Shown here piece after piece: positions 1 to 8,610 of a stretch of 22,994 nucleotides of DNA. Source of the DNA: an uncultured Prevotella sp. (GTDB lineage Bacteria > Bacteroidota > Bacteroidia > Bacteroidales > Bacteroidaceae); contig CAKPYB010000045.1 of assembly GCA_934202525.1 (NCBI GenBank), forward strand, positions 1 through 22,994, in the 5' to 3' direction. Made by a program: the position numbers and the translations under genes. Below the pieces are notes generated by a model. That model had not been told where the DNA came from, made no database searches, and saw only the letters and a list, made by a program, of their open reading frames with translations. The stretch's first letter is position 1; each line of letters starts with the position of its first letter.

Positions 1-1295
1 TTCTCTGTCAGAATCTCCGGCTCATCCACAATCTTCTTCAGCGCCATCATCGCCAGGAGCGGGATGGTGAATTCTGCAATGACCAGGATAGATGCCACCG
101 TTCGGAACTTGGCATACATCGGCACATAATCGAGGAAGAAATTGGTAAACGGCATGAAGTTTCTACCCCAAGCGAGCAGGATGCTCAGGATGGTGGCAGC
201 CAGCAAAGCCCACTTCATCGGACCCTTCACGATAAACAGACCGAGGATAAAGAGCATGCAGACGAAGGCGCCTACATATACCGGTCCGCTCGTTCCCGGC
301 TGGTTGCCCCAGTACTGCCCGAGCTGCTGGTAAATCTGAACGAAGTTAGGATCCGCCTTCTCCATCGCCTTCTGGTTCTGTGCCAGCGGCACGGAGGCAC
401 CGCCCTTGGCATCCGGAATCATCAGCGTCCAGGTTTCGTCGATACCGTAACTCCACTGTGTGATATAGTCTCTATCCAGTCCGCTACTGGTCTGGTTAGC
501 CGCATTTTTCTTTACGAGTTCACTCTTTCCTCGCATAGTTTCCTGACCATACTGCCAGGTATGATAAAGGTTCGAGAGGTTGAGCGAGATACCGATAAGG
601 GCACCCACCACGCATACCGCCGTAGCCTTTCCGAAGCGTGCGAGTTCTCCCTTCTTGATGGCATCTACCAGGAAGGCAATCACCATAAAGAAGATGATAA
701 AGAGGTAGTAATAAGTCATCTGCACGTGGTTAGCCTGCACCTCGAAAGCCGAGAAGATAGCTGTCAGGAGCAGTCCCTTGAGATACTTGCCCCGATAGGC
801 AAGCACCACGCCCGCAATCATCGGAGGCAGATAAGCCAGCGCCCATACCTTCCAGATATGTCCGGCAGCGATGATGATGAAAAAGTAGGACGAGAATGCC
901 CAGATGATACTTCCCAGCGCCGCCAGCGACTGTCTGAAGTTGAAGGCACGCAGCATGATATAGAAGCCCAGGAGGTATACAAAAACATACCAAACATAGT
1001 CTGGCAACCACAGATGATATGCCTTCACAATCTGGCTGAGCACCTGATTACTGTCATACGAAGGCGACATCTGATAGGTAGGCATACCGCCAAACACCGA
1101 GTTCGTCCATCGTGTAGTCTCTCCCGTCTGCTGCTGGAAGAGTTCCTTTTCATGTCCCAGTCCCTTTCCTGCTGCCGCATCATGTCGGAAGAGGATTCGT
1201 CCGTCCATATCGGCAGGCATAAAGTAGACGAAGGAGATGATTGCAAATGCAATAACTACCAGAATATCCAGTAGATACTTCTTCAAAAATTTCAT
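1..1295 (-). CDS. YfhO-family integral membrane protein, 3' end outside the window
   Basis: The minus strand is open without a stop from an ATG at 1295 to the window edge (about 431 codons), so the C-terminal part is missing. The N-terminus is a Lys-rich stub followed by a hydrophobic segment (YLLDILVVIAFAIISFVYF), then a loop with RWTNSVFGGMPTYQ and many hydrophobic helices, including VWYVFVYLLGFYIML and LYHTWQYGQ-type loops. The GGMPxY loop and the helix pattern fit the YfhO family, large glycosyltransferase-like membrane proteins; in Gram-positive bacteria YfhO is needed for lipoteichoic-acid glycosylation, and the Bacteroidota role is unknown. A -7 promoter element lies about 30 bp upstream, so it is probably the first or only gene of its transcript. 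Plus-strand ORFs across it are shadows. The family call is from recognition without a search. Confidence 0.8.
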   Translation of the reverse strand, partial: MKFLKKYLLDILVVIAFAIISFVYFMPADMDGRILFRHDAAAGKGLGHEKELFQQQTGETTRWTNSVFGGMPTYQMSPSYDSNQVLSQIVKAYHLWLPDYVWYVFVYLLGFYIMLRAFNFRQSLAALGSIIWAFSSYFFIIIAAGHIWKVWALAYLPPMIAGVVLAYRGKYLKGLLLTAIFSAFEVQANHVQMTYYYLFIIFFMVIAFLVDAIKKGELARFGKATAVCVVGALIGISLNLSNLYHTWQYGQETMRGKSELVKKNAANQTSSGLDRDYITQWSYGIDETWTLMIPDAKGGASVPLAQNQKAMEKADPNFVQIYQQLGQYWGNQPGTSGPVYVGAFVCMLFILGLFIVKGPMKWALLAATILSILLAWGRNFMPFTNFFLDYVPMYAKFRTVASILVIAEFTIPLLAMMALKKIVDEPEILTE

Positions 1296-1325
1296 ATTTC
1301 TATATAAACGTTTATAATTTGGTGG

Positions 1326-1333
1326 CAAAGATA
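1326..1333 (-). promoter_or_regulatory. -7 element TATCTTTG for the YfhO-like gene
   Basis: The minus strand reads TATCTTTG, matching the Bacteroidota primary-sigma -7 consensus TAnnTTTG, 30 bp upstream of the ATG at 1295. No clear TTTG -33 box is visible at the usual spacing. The rest of 1296-1440 is AT-rich and holds no gene. A weak inverted repeat (TCTAT/ATAGA) at 1421-1436 could help end the ATPase transcript. Confidence 0.6.
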
Positions 1334-1440
1334 ATGGAAAATTCTGACTTAGAGAAATAATCATAAAACAAAAAGGAAACTTTTAACTTTTTTATTAGAG
1401 TTCATCTTAGAATTCACCACATCTATGGAACGATAGACTA

Positions 1441-2778
1441 TCATAGAGCATCCTTCCCCCATACACCACACACGTTGCCTATGGCATACAAAGGATAAAC
1501 CAAAATATCATCATACGCACCAAAATTTTCAAGAGAGGTCCGGATTCCTTTTGCCAAATGCTTGGCTTCCAAGAATATTCGCAAACTTTGCATAGAGCCG
1601 CGAATTCCAGACTTCACCTCTATCGGATATATCACACCACCACGGGAAATCACATAGTCAACCTCAGCATTTGAATCTTTCTTTTCCCGATGCCAACAAT
1701 AAAGATTATCATTTTGATATGGCAAGCGGTTCTTTACCAACTCAGTTCCGATAAAAGTCTCAGCCAAGGCTCCCCGATTGACTAAACTCAAATCATTTGA
1801 AACCAGTATATCCGTCAGATCCAGCTCCAGCATTCTCTGCAGCAAACCCGTATCCATGAATATATATCGTTTGTATTTTTCTTTGGCTTCGGCTAAAAGC
1901 GGAACCCCATTGCTATCCGTATGAACTACCGAATATACCAATCCTGCCATACAAAGCATATCCAAAGCTTCCTTTATCTGTGGTGTCCGATAAGTTGTAT
2001 CAACTTGGGCATAAACAAATTTACCTTGCCCCTGCAAAGCTACGGAACGTAATACGTCTTTCAACAAACCTACAGGAACTTTTTCATGATACTTTTTAAA
2101 GTCATCCTGGTAAGACACCATCAACTCATTGAGTACTTGTTGACACTCAAGCATATTTGCCGTTTGCACATAAGTAGAAACACATTCTGGCATCCCCCCT
2201 ATCACAAGGAACGTACGAAGATACTCCAAAGCCTTTGCATGAATAAGTTCTGGCAATGGCGAAAAAGGAGTTGCTTGAACTATCATATCTGCAAGCGACC
2301 GTTTGCCTAAGGCCCAAAGAAATTCCTGGAAGCAGAATGAATACATAAATATTGAACGAATACGCCCTACTCCAAATGACGGAAGGTCACGAAGGGCAAA
2401 CTCCAAAAGTGAACCGGCTGCAATGACATGTAAGCGAGGCATCTTCTCATAGAAGTATCTCAACTTATTAATCGCTGCAGGACATGCTTGAATCTCATCA
2501 AAAAACAGAAGCGTCTCACCTTCCTCTATGGGAGTATCCAATATCACTGCCAACTGTTGGCATATTTGCTGCGGAGTATATCCTTGTTCGAATAAAGTAT
2601 GTAATTCATTTTGGTCATTCAAGTCTATTTCTACATAGTACTTAAATTTTTCTCCCAAATGACGCACAGCAGAAGTCTTGCCAACTTGTCTTGCTCCTCT
2701 CAACAAAAGGGGCTTATGTGAAGCACTTTTACCCCACTTTTCCAACTCCCTATCTATAAATCTATCTAAATACCTCAT
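1441..2778 (-). CDS. DUF4143-type AAA ATPase (AAA_14 plus DUF4143)
   Basis: The 445-residue protein begins MRYLDRFIDRELEKW. A P-loop GARQVGKT lies near residues 28-35 and a Walker B LLFFDEIQ near 90-97. The C-terminal third carries EVDYVI...IEVKSG, the PD-(D/E)xK-like core that ends DUF4143 proteins. Length is normal for the family (about 400-450). Its biochemical role is poorly known; links to mobile-element or toxin-like functions have been proposed. An in-frame TTG six bases upstream (2784) is less likely than the ATG at 2778. It is monocistronic, with its own -7 element at 2807-2814 and paired direct repeats just upstream that may be its operator. Base composition is more AT-rich than the flanking YfhO and SusC genes, consistent with transfer. 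Family call strong, function unknown. Confidence 0.9.
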   Translation of the reverse strand: MRYLDRFIDRELEKWGKSASHKPLLLRGARQVGKTSAVRHLGEKFKYYVEIDLNDQNELHTLFEQGYTPQQICQQLAVILDTPIEEGETLLFFDEIQACPAAINKLRYFYEKMPRLHVIAAGSLLEFALRDLPSFGVGRIRSIFMYSFCFQEFLWALGKRSLADMIVQATPFSPLPELIHAKALEYLRTFLVIGGMPECVSTYVQTANMLECQQVLNELMVSYQDDFKKYHEKVPVGLLKDVLRSVALQGQGKFVYAQVDTTYRTPQIKEALDMLCMAGLVYSVVHTDSNGVPLLAEAKEKYKRYIFMDTGLLQRMLELDLTDILVSNDLSLVNRGALAETFIGTELVKNRLPYQNDNLYCWHREKKDSNAEVDYVISRGGVIYPIEVKSGIRGSMQSLRIFLEAKHLAKGIRTSLENFGAYDDILVYPLYAIGNVCGVWGKDAL

Positions 2779-2806
2779 TTTCAATAGTGTTTTTTATTTT
2801 CGGGGG

Positions 2807-2814
2807 CAAAGATA
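2807..2814 (-). promoter_or_regulatory. -7 element TATCTTTG for the DUF4143 ATPase
   Basis: TATCTTTG on the minus strand, 29 bp upstream of the chosen ATG at 2778. The proximal 29-bp direct repeat begins only 4 bp upstream of this element, so it covers the -33 region. A protein bound there should influence RNA polymerase. Confidence 0.6.
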
Positions 2815-2817
2815 AGC

Positions 2818-2879
2818 AATATTTTGCAGAAATCGGCACCTTAGAATCTTAATATTTTGTAAAAATCGGCACCTTAGAA
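2818..2879. repeat. Two 29-bp direct repeats upstream of the ATPase promoter
   Basis: Copies at 2818-2846 and 2851-2879 begin AATATTTTG and end ATCGGCACCTTAGAA. They differ at 2 of 29 positions (C/T and G/A at positions 10 and 12). The 33-bp period is close to three helical turns, so both copies face the same side of DNA. The CTTAGAAT end of the unit also appears once beyond the gene's 3' end (1406-1413). Binding site or recombination site are both possible. Confidence 0.75.
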
Positions 2880-2898
2880 CAAGACTTACATACAAGAA

Positions 2899-2944
2899 AT
2901 AGGGTTTTTCCCCTATCATTTAGGGAAACGCTCGCTGCCGTTTC
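2899..2944 (+). promoter_or_regulatory. Two inverted repeats in front of the beta-barrel gene promoter
   Basis: ATAGGG/CCCTAT (2899-2904 and 2911-2916, 6-nt loop) is followed by GAAACG/CGTTTC (2925-2930 and 2939-2944, 8-nt loop). They occupy the -33 area and upstream of the -7 element at 2957. They could be operators; no regulator can be named. Confidence 0.35.
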
Positions 2945-2956
2945 AGTCTTTATACC

Positions 2957-2964
2957 TACCTTTG
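2957..2964 (+). promoter_or_regulatory. -7 element TACCTTTG for the beta-barrel protein gene
   Basis: TACCTTTG matches TAnnTTTG. Transcription would start near 2970, which rules out the in-frame TTG at 2962 as a start and leaves a leader of about 30-50 nt before the ATGs at 3001 or 3022. Confidence 0.55.
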
Positions 2965-3021
2965 CACCGTAAAACAAGTTTCTTCAAACAGTATATATTA
3001 ATGTATAAAAGAATAAGAATT

Positions 3022-3699
3022 ATGAAAAGACTAGCATTCATCATGATGGCATTGCTCCTGGCTCTGATGCCAGCAGCAGCACAGAATTATCGTGACAGCA
3101 GATATTATAACAAGCAGACGGGGCATCTCGACTACCGTTACAACCACAACTACGGCAGTCCATATTATGGTTTCCGCATCGGTCCAGCCTTCACCTTTGT
3201 CAATTCCGACGATTCCCGACTGGATGGTGGCGACTGGCAGACTGGTCTGAACGTGGGTGTAGTAACCGGCATCCCATTGACCGACAGCGCCCCACTCTAT
3301 CTGGAAACCGGACTTTCATATATAGAGAAAGGTGGCAAGAAGGACCTTCCTGAAGGCAAGAAGATGACCTACGATCTCAATTATCTTGAGATTCCAGCCG
3401 TACTGAAGTACAAGTACGAGGTAGACGACCACTTCTCCATCCAGCCTCAGGTAGGCGGTTATTTTGCCGTTGGTGTAGGAGGTAAAATCAAGAACTTTGC
3501 CGAGCGTGAGGCAGAGAGCTCATTCAAGGATGCCAACTTCCGCCGCCTTGATGGTGGTATCCGCATCGGCTGCGGCATCGGCTACGACATGTTCTATGCC
3601 GACCTCACCTACGATATCGGACTTGCCAACATCTGCCACGACAGTTTCGACAAATCCCGCAATGGAGCCCTCCAGCTCAATTTCGGAGTAAATTTCTAG
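3022..3699 (+). CDS. Small outer-membrane beta-barrel protein (PorT-like/OMP_b-brl family)
   Basis: The 225-residue protein starts MKRLAFIMMALLLALMPAAA, a clear Sec signal peptide with cleavage after ...PAAA or AAAQ. The mature part alternates hydrophobic and polar residues in short strands: YGFRIGPAFTFV, WQTGLNVGVVTGIPL, LYLETGLSYIEKGG, FSIQPQVGGYFAVGVGG, MFYADLTYDIGLANI. It ends in an aromatic (QLNFGVNF), as barrel proteins recognised by BAM do. This pattern fits the 8-10 strand outer-membrane beta-barrel family common in Bacteroidota; substrate or partner is unknown. An ATG at 3001 would add MYKRIRI; 3022 gives the cleaner signal peptide. It stands alone between its own promoter and a strong hairpin. 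Confidence 0.85.
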   Translation: MKRLAFIMMALLLALMPAAAQNYRDSRYYNKQTGHLDYRYNHNYGSPYYGFRIGPAFTFVNSDDSRLDGGDWQTGLNVGVVTGIPLTDSAPLYLETGLSYIEKGGKKDLPEGKKMTYDLNYLEIPAVLKYKYEVDDHFSIQPQVGGYFAVGVGGKIKNFAEREAESSFKDANFRRLDGGIRIGCGIGYDMFYADLTYDIGLANICHDSFDKSRNGALQLNFGVNF

Positions 3700-3714
3700 G
3701 AGCAAAACCATCCA

Positions 3715-3757
3715 TTTTCCACCTTGCTACCGCATTTCGCGGTAGCAAGGTGGGAAA
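3715..3757 (+). terminator. Strong hairpin after the beta-barrel gene
   Basis: A perfect 15-bp stem (CCACCTTGCTACCGC paired with its complement, loop ATTTC) extends to about 19 pairs through a T-G wobble and three T-A pairs. It begins 15 bp after the stop codon. There is no U-tract after it, so it may act as a terminator, an RNA 3'-end stabiliser, or both. Confidence 0.75.
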
Positions 3758-4000
3758 CTCGTTGTTTATCAGCATATATCTATTTTCTACATAAGAATCA
3801 ATTAAATATTTTTAAAGCATTATCCCTTATTTCTTACTTAACGGCAAAAACATACAATCTGAAGGCAAAAAATTGGGAAACACGCACAAATTGAAAGACT
3901 GAAACTCAAAAAGGCAACACTTTTCTACTAAAAAGTAGGTATTTTATCCTATTTTCGACAAAAAAGGTACAAAAAAAATGTTTAATTAAAAAAAATATTG
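3758..4000. other. AT-rich intergenic leader upstream of the receptor operon
   Basis: No coding sequence is visible. It becomes almost purely A/T near the promoter. One small inverted repeat, CTACT-AAAA-AGTAG (3925-3938), lies about 65 bp before the -7 element and could be a regulator site. No convincing Fur-like box was recognised by eye. Confidence 0.5.
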
Positions 4001-4008
4001 TATCTTTG
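4001..4008 (+). promoter_or_regulatory. -7 element TATCTTTG of the SusCD-M16-ChaN operon
   Basis: TATCTTTG preceded by an A/T run with TGTTTAATT about 16-20 bp upstream as a poor -33. It is the only convincing promoter before the five plus-strand genes, whose gaps are only 12-29 bp. An in-frame TTG at 3998 overlaps this element and cannot be the translation start. Confidence 0.65.
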
Positions 4009-4078
4009 TCCGCAGAAAGAAACATTCCGTATTATTACTAAATTGAGTTTCATGGAAAGACAGAGAGAGAATTTTCTT

Positions 4079-7000
4079 ATGACGAGAAAAGTAAATCATA
4101 GCGTTACTGTCGGATTGGCAGCCCTTGCTTTATGCTCGGTGTCGGCTAATCTCATGGCTGCAGTGAACAACCCTGAGATAGCGCGAGAGGTTATCTTACC
4201 ACAAAACGAAAGTTTGATAGGATACGTTTACGATCAGGATAAGAATCCGCTGCCGGGGGTTACCGTAAAAGTGGAGGGAACACAAATCGTAACCGTTACG
4301 GATGATGAAGGCCGTTATTCCTTCAGCCAGCCTATCAAGCGAGGTGCTAACGTAAAATTTTCGATGCTCGGCTTTAAAACCAAGCGAGTTGTTTATAAAG
4401 GTCAGTCGGCTATCAGTCCGATGCTCGAACCTTCTGCTACCTCGGTAGGCGAGGTGGTGGTAGTGGCGCGCAGCAACATCAACGCAATCGACCTGCGTGC
4501 CAAATCGGGCGTGGTTGAAAACGTGGATATGAAACGTGTAGAGGCTAAGCCGATGATTGACATGGCACTGGCACTGCAGGGTGCCGTGCCGGGCCTTGTC
4601 GTTACCAATACGGGCGATCTGGGTACTGCTCCGAAAATCCGTCTGCGAGGAAACTCTTCGCTCCGACAGGGCAATGCAACCAACGAACCGCTGTATGTGA
4701 TGGACGGTCAGATTATCTCTGCCGAGACTTTCTATAACCTGAACCCATCTGACATCAAGGGCATGAAGGTGCTCAAGGATGCTACAGCCTGCGCACTTTA
4801 TGGTGTGAAGGCGGCTAACGGTGTGATAGAAATCACATCACAGCGTGGCCATTCGGGGGCTCCGCTCATCAACTACAGCACCAATATGGGTGTAACCACA
4901 CGAGGCCGAAGAGGCCTCAAGATGATGAGCTCTGCCGAGAAACTGGAACTGGAGAGACTCATCGGTAACGTGGAGACTCCGGGCTACAGATACAGCGAGG
5001 ATTACTACCGCAAGTACTTTGCCAACAATCCGAATCTGGCAAGCATGATTGCCGATGGTCAGAACAAGCTCGATTCATTGCGCAACATCAATACCGACTG
5101 GTTCAACGAGCTTCTGCGCAACAGTTTCTACCAGCGCCACAACCTGAGTCTGCGAGGCGGCAATGAGCGAACCACCTATTTCCTCTCAGCCAACTATTCC
5201 TATCAGGGCGGCCGTATCGAGGGAAATGACAAGCAGCGCATGGGCATCCGACTGAATGTAGACCAGAAACTGGGAAAGATAGGTTATGCTATGCTGGGCG
5301 TTACCGGCTCTTATTCGAAGACCAATACGCCTAACGGAACCTCAAGCGACCCTTCTTCGCTGATTTACGAACTGAACCCTTATGAACAGAAGACAGGCAA
5401 ACTCTGGTCGTATCCGGGACAGACTTACAAGGACCTGATGAACCAGTACAGCGCCGAATCTACCGACAAGGAGTTTGGCGTGAACGGTAACATCACCCTG
5501 AACCTGCTTCCGGGACTGGATGTTGCAGCCGTTGCCGGCATCGACTTCGTACTGGATGAGTCACACCAGTTTACGCCTTCTACAGCCTACTCTGAGACCC
5601 ATAGCGGTGTACCAGAAGTGGCGCGCGGTATCTATTCGAAATCCAAGAATACCACCACCAATATCTCTGCCAACGTGCGTGCTACCTATACACGTACGTT
5701 CAACGAGATTCACGACCTCACCTTCAGTGCCAACATGGATTATTATGATACCAACATCGATAATCTGAGCACTACCGGTTATGGCGTAGGAACCCTGAAC
5801 TCAGCGGCAGCCATCAACCAGTCGCTCACCGGCTCACGAAGAGTGAAGATGAGTGCTCCAAGAGACAAGAACCGCCAGTTGGGTATCGGCGGCGTGCTGG
5901 GTTACAGTCTGCTGAGCACCTACGACCTCTATGCCACCTACAAGGCAGATGCCTCTTCGGTTCTGCCATCAGACAAGCGATGGAACAAGGCATGGGCGGT
6001 AGGTCTGGGATGGACACCTTCCAACTATGCCTTCCTGAAGGACAACAAGGTGATTTCACGCCTCAACATCAAGGGCTCGTATGGTATCACAGCCAATCTG
6101 AACGGCGTTTCGGTTTCTACCACAACAGGAACCTTCTCCTACTCCACCAACACCTACGAAGACCAGCGCGTACTGGAACTCATCTCCTTATATAATAAGG
6201 ACCTGAAACCAGAGCAGAACAAGTCGGTAGACCTGGGTATGAGCATGGACCTCTTCAACCGCATTACGCTGGATGTAAACTATTACAACCGCCGTACCGA
6301 ACAGGCTTTGCTCGATGTGCCAATCCCTACATCGGTAGGCTATTCTACCCTGAAGCGCAACATCGGTGTACTGGAGAACAGAGGTATAGAGTTGGGACTG
6401 AGTGCCAAGATCATCGATACCTACGATTGCCGACTCAGCATCGGCGCCAACCTGGCCTACAACGACAACAAGGTGCTCGACCTGTATTATGCCGACAAGA
6501 TTTACACCACCGAAGATGCACTGGTTCCAGACTATGAGGTGGGCAAATCATACGATATGCTCTACGGACCTACATCACTGGGTATCAATCCGCTCACCGG
6601 CTATCCGGTATTCCTGCTGCCAGACGGCACAGAGAAACAGGCTACCGAGGCACTGACCAAGGACGATGTAGTGGCATTAGGCCATCTCACACCACCTTAT
6701 TCAGGCACCTTCAACCTGAGTTTCTCATACAAGTCGTTCGACTTCGATATGGACTTCTACTACGTTCATGGCGGAATCCAGCGTTTCAACTACTCGTATG
6801 TGAGAGACAAGGACAATGTGAACAAGAATGCCGTAGCCGGACAGACCGAAAAGATGTGGTTCAAGCAGGGCGATGAGAACAAGACCTACTGGACACCATT
6901 CTACACCTCATCCACCGCAGAAGACAACATAGCACTCTATCCCAACTCACGCACCGTGGGCAAGAGCGACTACCTGCGCCTCTCTATGGTGAGCATGCGC

Positions 7001-7180
7001 TACCGTCTGCCAGCCGCTACCCTACACAAGATACTGCCATTCATGCAGTATGCCACCGTAGGTTTCCAGGCATCCAACCTCTTTACGTGGACCTCATATA
7101 AAGAGAGCGACCCAGAGAGCGGAACCCTTGCCGGCACCACACAGCCAATTTATACATTCAATTTGAATCTTACATTCTAG
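4079..7180 (+). CDS. SusC/RagA-family TonB-dependent outer-membrane receptor
   Basis: About 1033 residues from the ATG at 4079, with signal peptide MTRKVNHSVTVGLAALALCS...LMAA. An ATG at 4052 is also possible; 4079 has a purine-rich GAGAGAGA stretch about 10 nt upstream and a tidier signal. Domain order: CarboxypepD_reg-like (LIGYVYDQDKNPLPGVTV...DDEGRYSF), plug with the SusC hallmarks LRGNSSL, PLYVMDGQI and LKDATACALYGVKAANGVIEI, then a barrel of about 800 residues ending YTFNLNLTF. It forms the outer-membrane channel energised by TonB and pairs with the SusD-like lipoprotein encoded 12 bp downstream. Neighbours are a protease and a ChaN-like protein, with no glycosidases, so the cargo is more likely a peptide or metal/haem-bearing polypeptide than a glycan (inference). 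Confidence 0.95.
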   Translation: MTRKVNHSVTVGLAALALCSVSANLMAAVNNPEIAREVILPQNESLIGYVYDQDKNPLPGVTVKVEGTQIVTVTDDEGRYSFSQPIKRGANVKFSMLGFKTKRVVYKGQSAISPMLEPSATSVGEVVVVARSNINAIDLRAKSGVVENVDMKRVEAKPMIDMALALQGAVPGLVVTNTGDLGTAPKIRLRGNSSLRQGNATNEPLYVMDGQIISAETFYNLNPSDIKGMKVLKDATACALYGVKAANGVIEITSQRGHSGAPLINYSTNMGVTTRGRRGLKMMSSAEKLELERLIGNVETPGYRYSEDYYRKYFANNPNLASMIADGQNKLDSLRNINTDWFNELLRNSFYQRHNLSLRGGNERTTYFLSANYSYQGGRIEGNDKQRMGIRLNVDQKLGKIGYAMLGVTGSYSKTNTPNGTSSDPSSLIYELNPYEQKTGKLWSYPGQTYKDLMNQYSAESTDKEFGVNGNITLNLLPGLDVAAVAGIDFVLDESHQFTPSTAYSETHSGVPEVARGIYSKSKNTTTNISANVRATYTRTFNEIHDLTFSANMDYYDTNIDNLSTTGYGVGTLNSAAAINQSLTGSRRVKMSAPRDKNRQLGIGGVLGYSLLSTYDLYATYKADASSVLPSDKRWNKAWAVGLGWTPSNYAFLKDNKVISRLNIKGSYGITANLNGVSVSTTTGTFSYSTNTYEDQRVLELISLYNKDLKPEQNKSVDLGMSMDLFNRITLDVNYYNRRTEQALLDVPIPTSVGYSTLKRNIGVLENRGIELGLSAKIIDTYDCRLSIGANLAYNDNKVLDLYYADKIYTTEDALVPDYEVGKSYDMLYGPTSLGINPLTGYPVFLLPDGTEKQATEALTKDDVVALGHLTPPYSGTFNLSFSYKSFDFDMDFYYVHGGIQRFNYSYVRDKDNVNKNAVAGQTEKMWFKQGDENKTYWTPFYTSSTAEDNIALYPNSRTVGKSDYLRLSMVSMRYRLPAATLHKILPFMQYATVGFQASNLFTWTSYKESDPESGTLAGTTQPIYTFNLNLTF

Positions 7181-7192
7181 GAGACAGAAAAG

Positions 7193-8584
7193 ATGAAGAA
7201 TATCAAGAATATCATCAAGAAGGCACTTCTCATCACGGGCAGCACCCTGCTTCTGGCAGCCTGCTCGCTCAATGTGCCACCACCAGACCAGTTTTCAGAC
7301 CCCGATGCCATCACCGATGTCAACGCAGGGCGCTCTCTGCTCACCTCCTGCTATCTGAGCTATCCGCATCAGGAGTATGAGTTTTCGCTCCTGGGCAACG
7401 ACTTCTGCCCTACCAACCTCTCAGGAAAGGATGTTGAAACCCAGAACCTATACAACTGGCAGGACAAGAACATCAGCAACCTCTCGGCAACCGTATGGCC
7501 GGCGTATTACACCTGTATCTCCAACTGCGATGTACTCCTGGAGCGCATCGACAAGATTACGACCGAGATCTCAGCCGATCTGCAGGAGAAGCAGGCTATC
7601 AAGGCAGAGGTGCAGTTGCTGAAGGCAATGTGCTATTTCGACCTGCTGCGCATCTATGCCACTCCATACGATGAGAATCCGGATGCCGACGGCATCATCA
7701 TCAAGAACATGTTCGGTTTCGAAACCAATGGCCGCAGCAGCAAGAAAGCCTGCATCGGCATGATCAACAGTCTGATAACAGAGGCATCAGAAGCGAGAAA
7801 CCATCCCTCAAAGAACGGATGGCTATCGCAGACCGCAGCCGATTATCTGCTTGCCGAAACTGCACTCTATATGGGCGATTACAAGAAAGCAGCCGAATAT
7901 GCCGACGATGTGATAGAACAGGGCGACGACAGCCAGATAGGCGGCGAAAGCTACTCCCGACTCTGGCGCACCGAGAGCTATGGCGGCAGAATCTTTGCCT
8001 TCAACACCCAGAACAGCTATTATATCGCCATCGAATACGACAACTCTGAAGGCGACTATTACGCCGTCAATCCGGCATTCACCTTTACGGATGAGGATGT
8101 ACGCGCGAAATATACGCTCTATCCGAAAGACCAGAACGGCAAGACACACAACCTGATGGGCAAGTACAACATGATGAACAAGCAGGGCACCCAGCCTAAC
8201 TACATCAACCGCATGCGTTACGCCGGTGCCTACTTCATCGCTGCCGAAGCCTATGCACGCGATAACAACGAACAGATGGCACGCGAGCGCATCAACCATT
8301 ACCTGCAGCTGGTTTCTGCCGATCCTATCGCAGATAACGTTACGGGCGATGCGCTGGTTCAGGCTATCCTGGCAGAGAAATACAAGGAATTCGTTGGCGA
8401 AGGCAGCAATTACTTCGACCTGAAGCGAACCCACGCAGACTTGAACCGTCTGTCGGCATGGGGCGGAGCAGCCACAGCGAAAATCAGCAAGGACGATTAC
8501 CGCTGGAACTTCCCTATCCCTGCTTCGGAATATAAATATAACAACAATGTGACCCAAAACGACAAGTGGCCAATTAACAGATAA
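7193..8584 (+). CDS. SusD/RagB-family nutrient-binding lipoprotein
   Basis: 463 residues starting MKNIKNIIKKALLITGSTLL with lipobox LAAC, so it is lipidated at Cys-24. The N-terminal segment (FSDPDAITDVNAGRSLL, WPAYYTCISNCDVLLERID) and helical repeats (AEVQLLKAMCYFDLLRIYATPY, ADYLLAETALYMGDYKKAAEYAD) are TPR-like as in SusD. The C-terminal YFDLKRTHAD...WNFPIPASEY is the typical end block of the family. It should act as the lid over the SusC-like channel and hold the substrate. Length is slightly short for SusD (about 500-550) but complete. It lies 12 bp after the receptor and 26 bp before the next lipoprotein. Confidence 0.93.
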   Translation: MKNIKNIIKKALLITGSTLLLAACSLNVPPPDQFSDPDAITDVNAGRSLLTSCYLSYPHQEYEFSLLGNDFCPTNLSGKDVETQNLYNWQDKNISNLSATVWPAYYTCISNCDVLLERIDKITTEISADLQEKQAIKAEVQLLKAMCYFDLLRIYATPYDENPDADGIIIKNMFGFETNGRSSKKACIGMINSLITEASEARNHPSKNGWLSQTAADYLLAETALYMGDYKKAAEYADDVIEQGDDSQIGGESYSRLWRTESYGGRIFAFNTQNSYYIAIEYDNSEGDYYAVNPAFTFTDEDVRAKYTLYPKDQNGKTHNLMGKYNMMNKQGTQPNYINRMRYAGAYFIAAEAYARDNNEQMARERINHYLQLVSADPIADNVTGDALVQAILAEKYKEFVGEGSNYFDLKRTHADLNRLSAWGGAATAKISKDDYRWNFPIPASEYKYNNNVTQNDKWPINR

Positions 8585-8610
8585 TATTAACATTTAAAAT
8601 AAAGAGAACA

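Noticed and set aside
561..1274. 237-codon plus-strand ORF over the YfhO-like gene
   Set aside because: It is the shadow of the minus-strand membrane protein; the His/Arg/Gln-rich sequence has no domain and no promoter.
3998..4000. TTG at 3998 as the start of the SusC-like protein
   Set aside because: It overlaps the -7 promoter element, so it would not be in the transcript; ATGs at 4052 and 4079 follow and the latter gives a normal signal peptide.
7823..8593. 256-codon minus-strand ORF opposite the SusD-like gene
   Set aside because: Antisense shadow of a well-supported SusD family gene.
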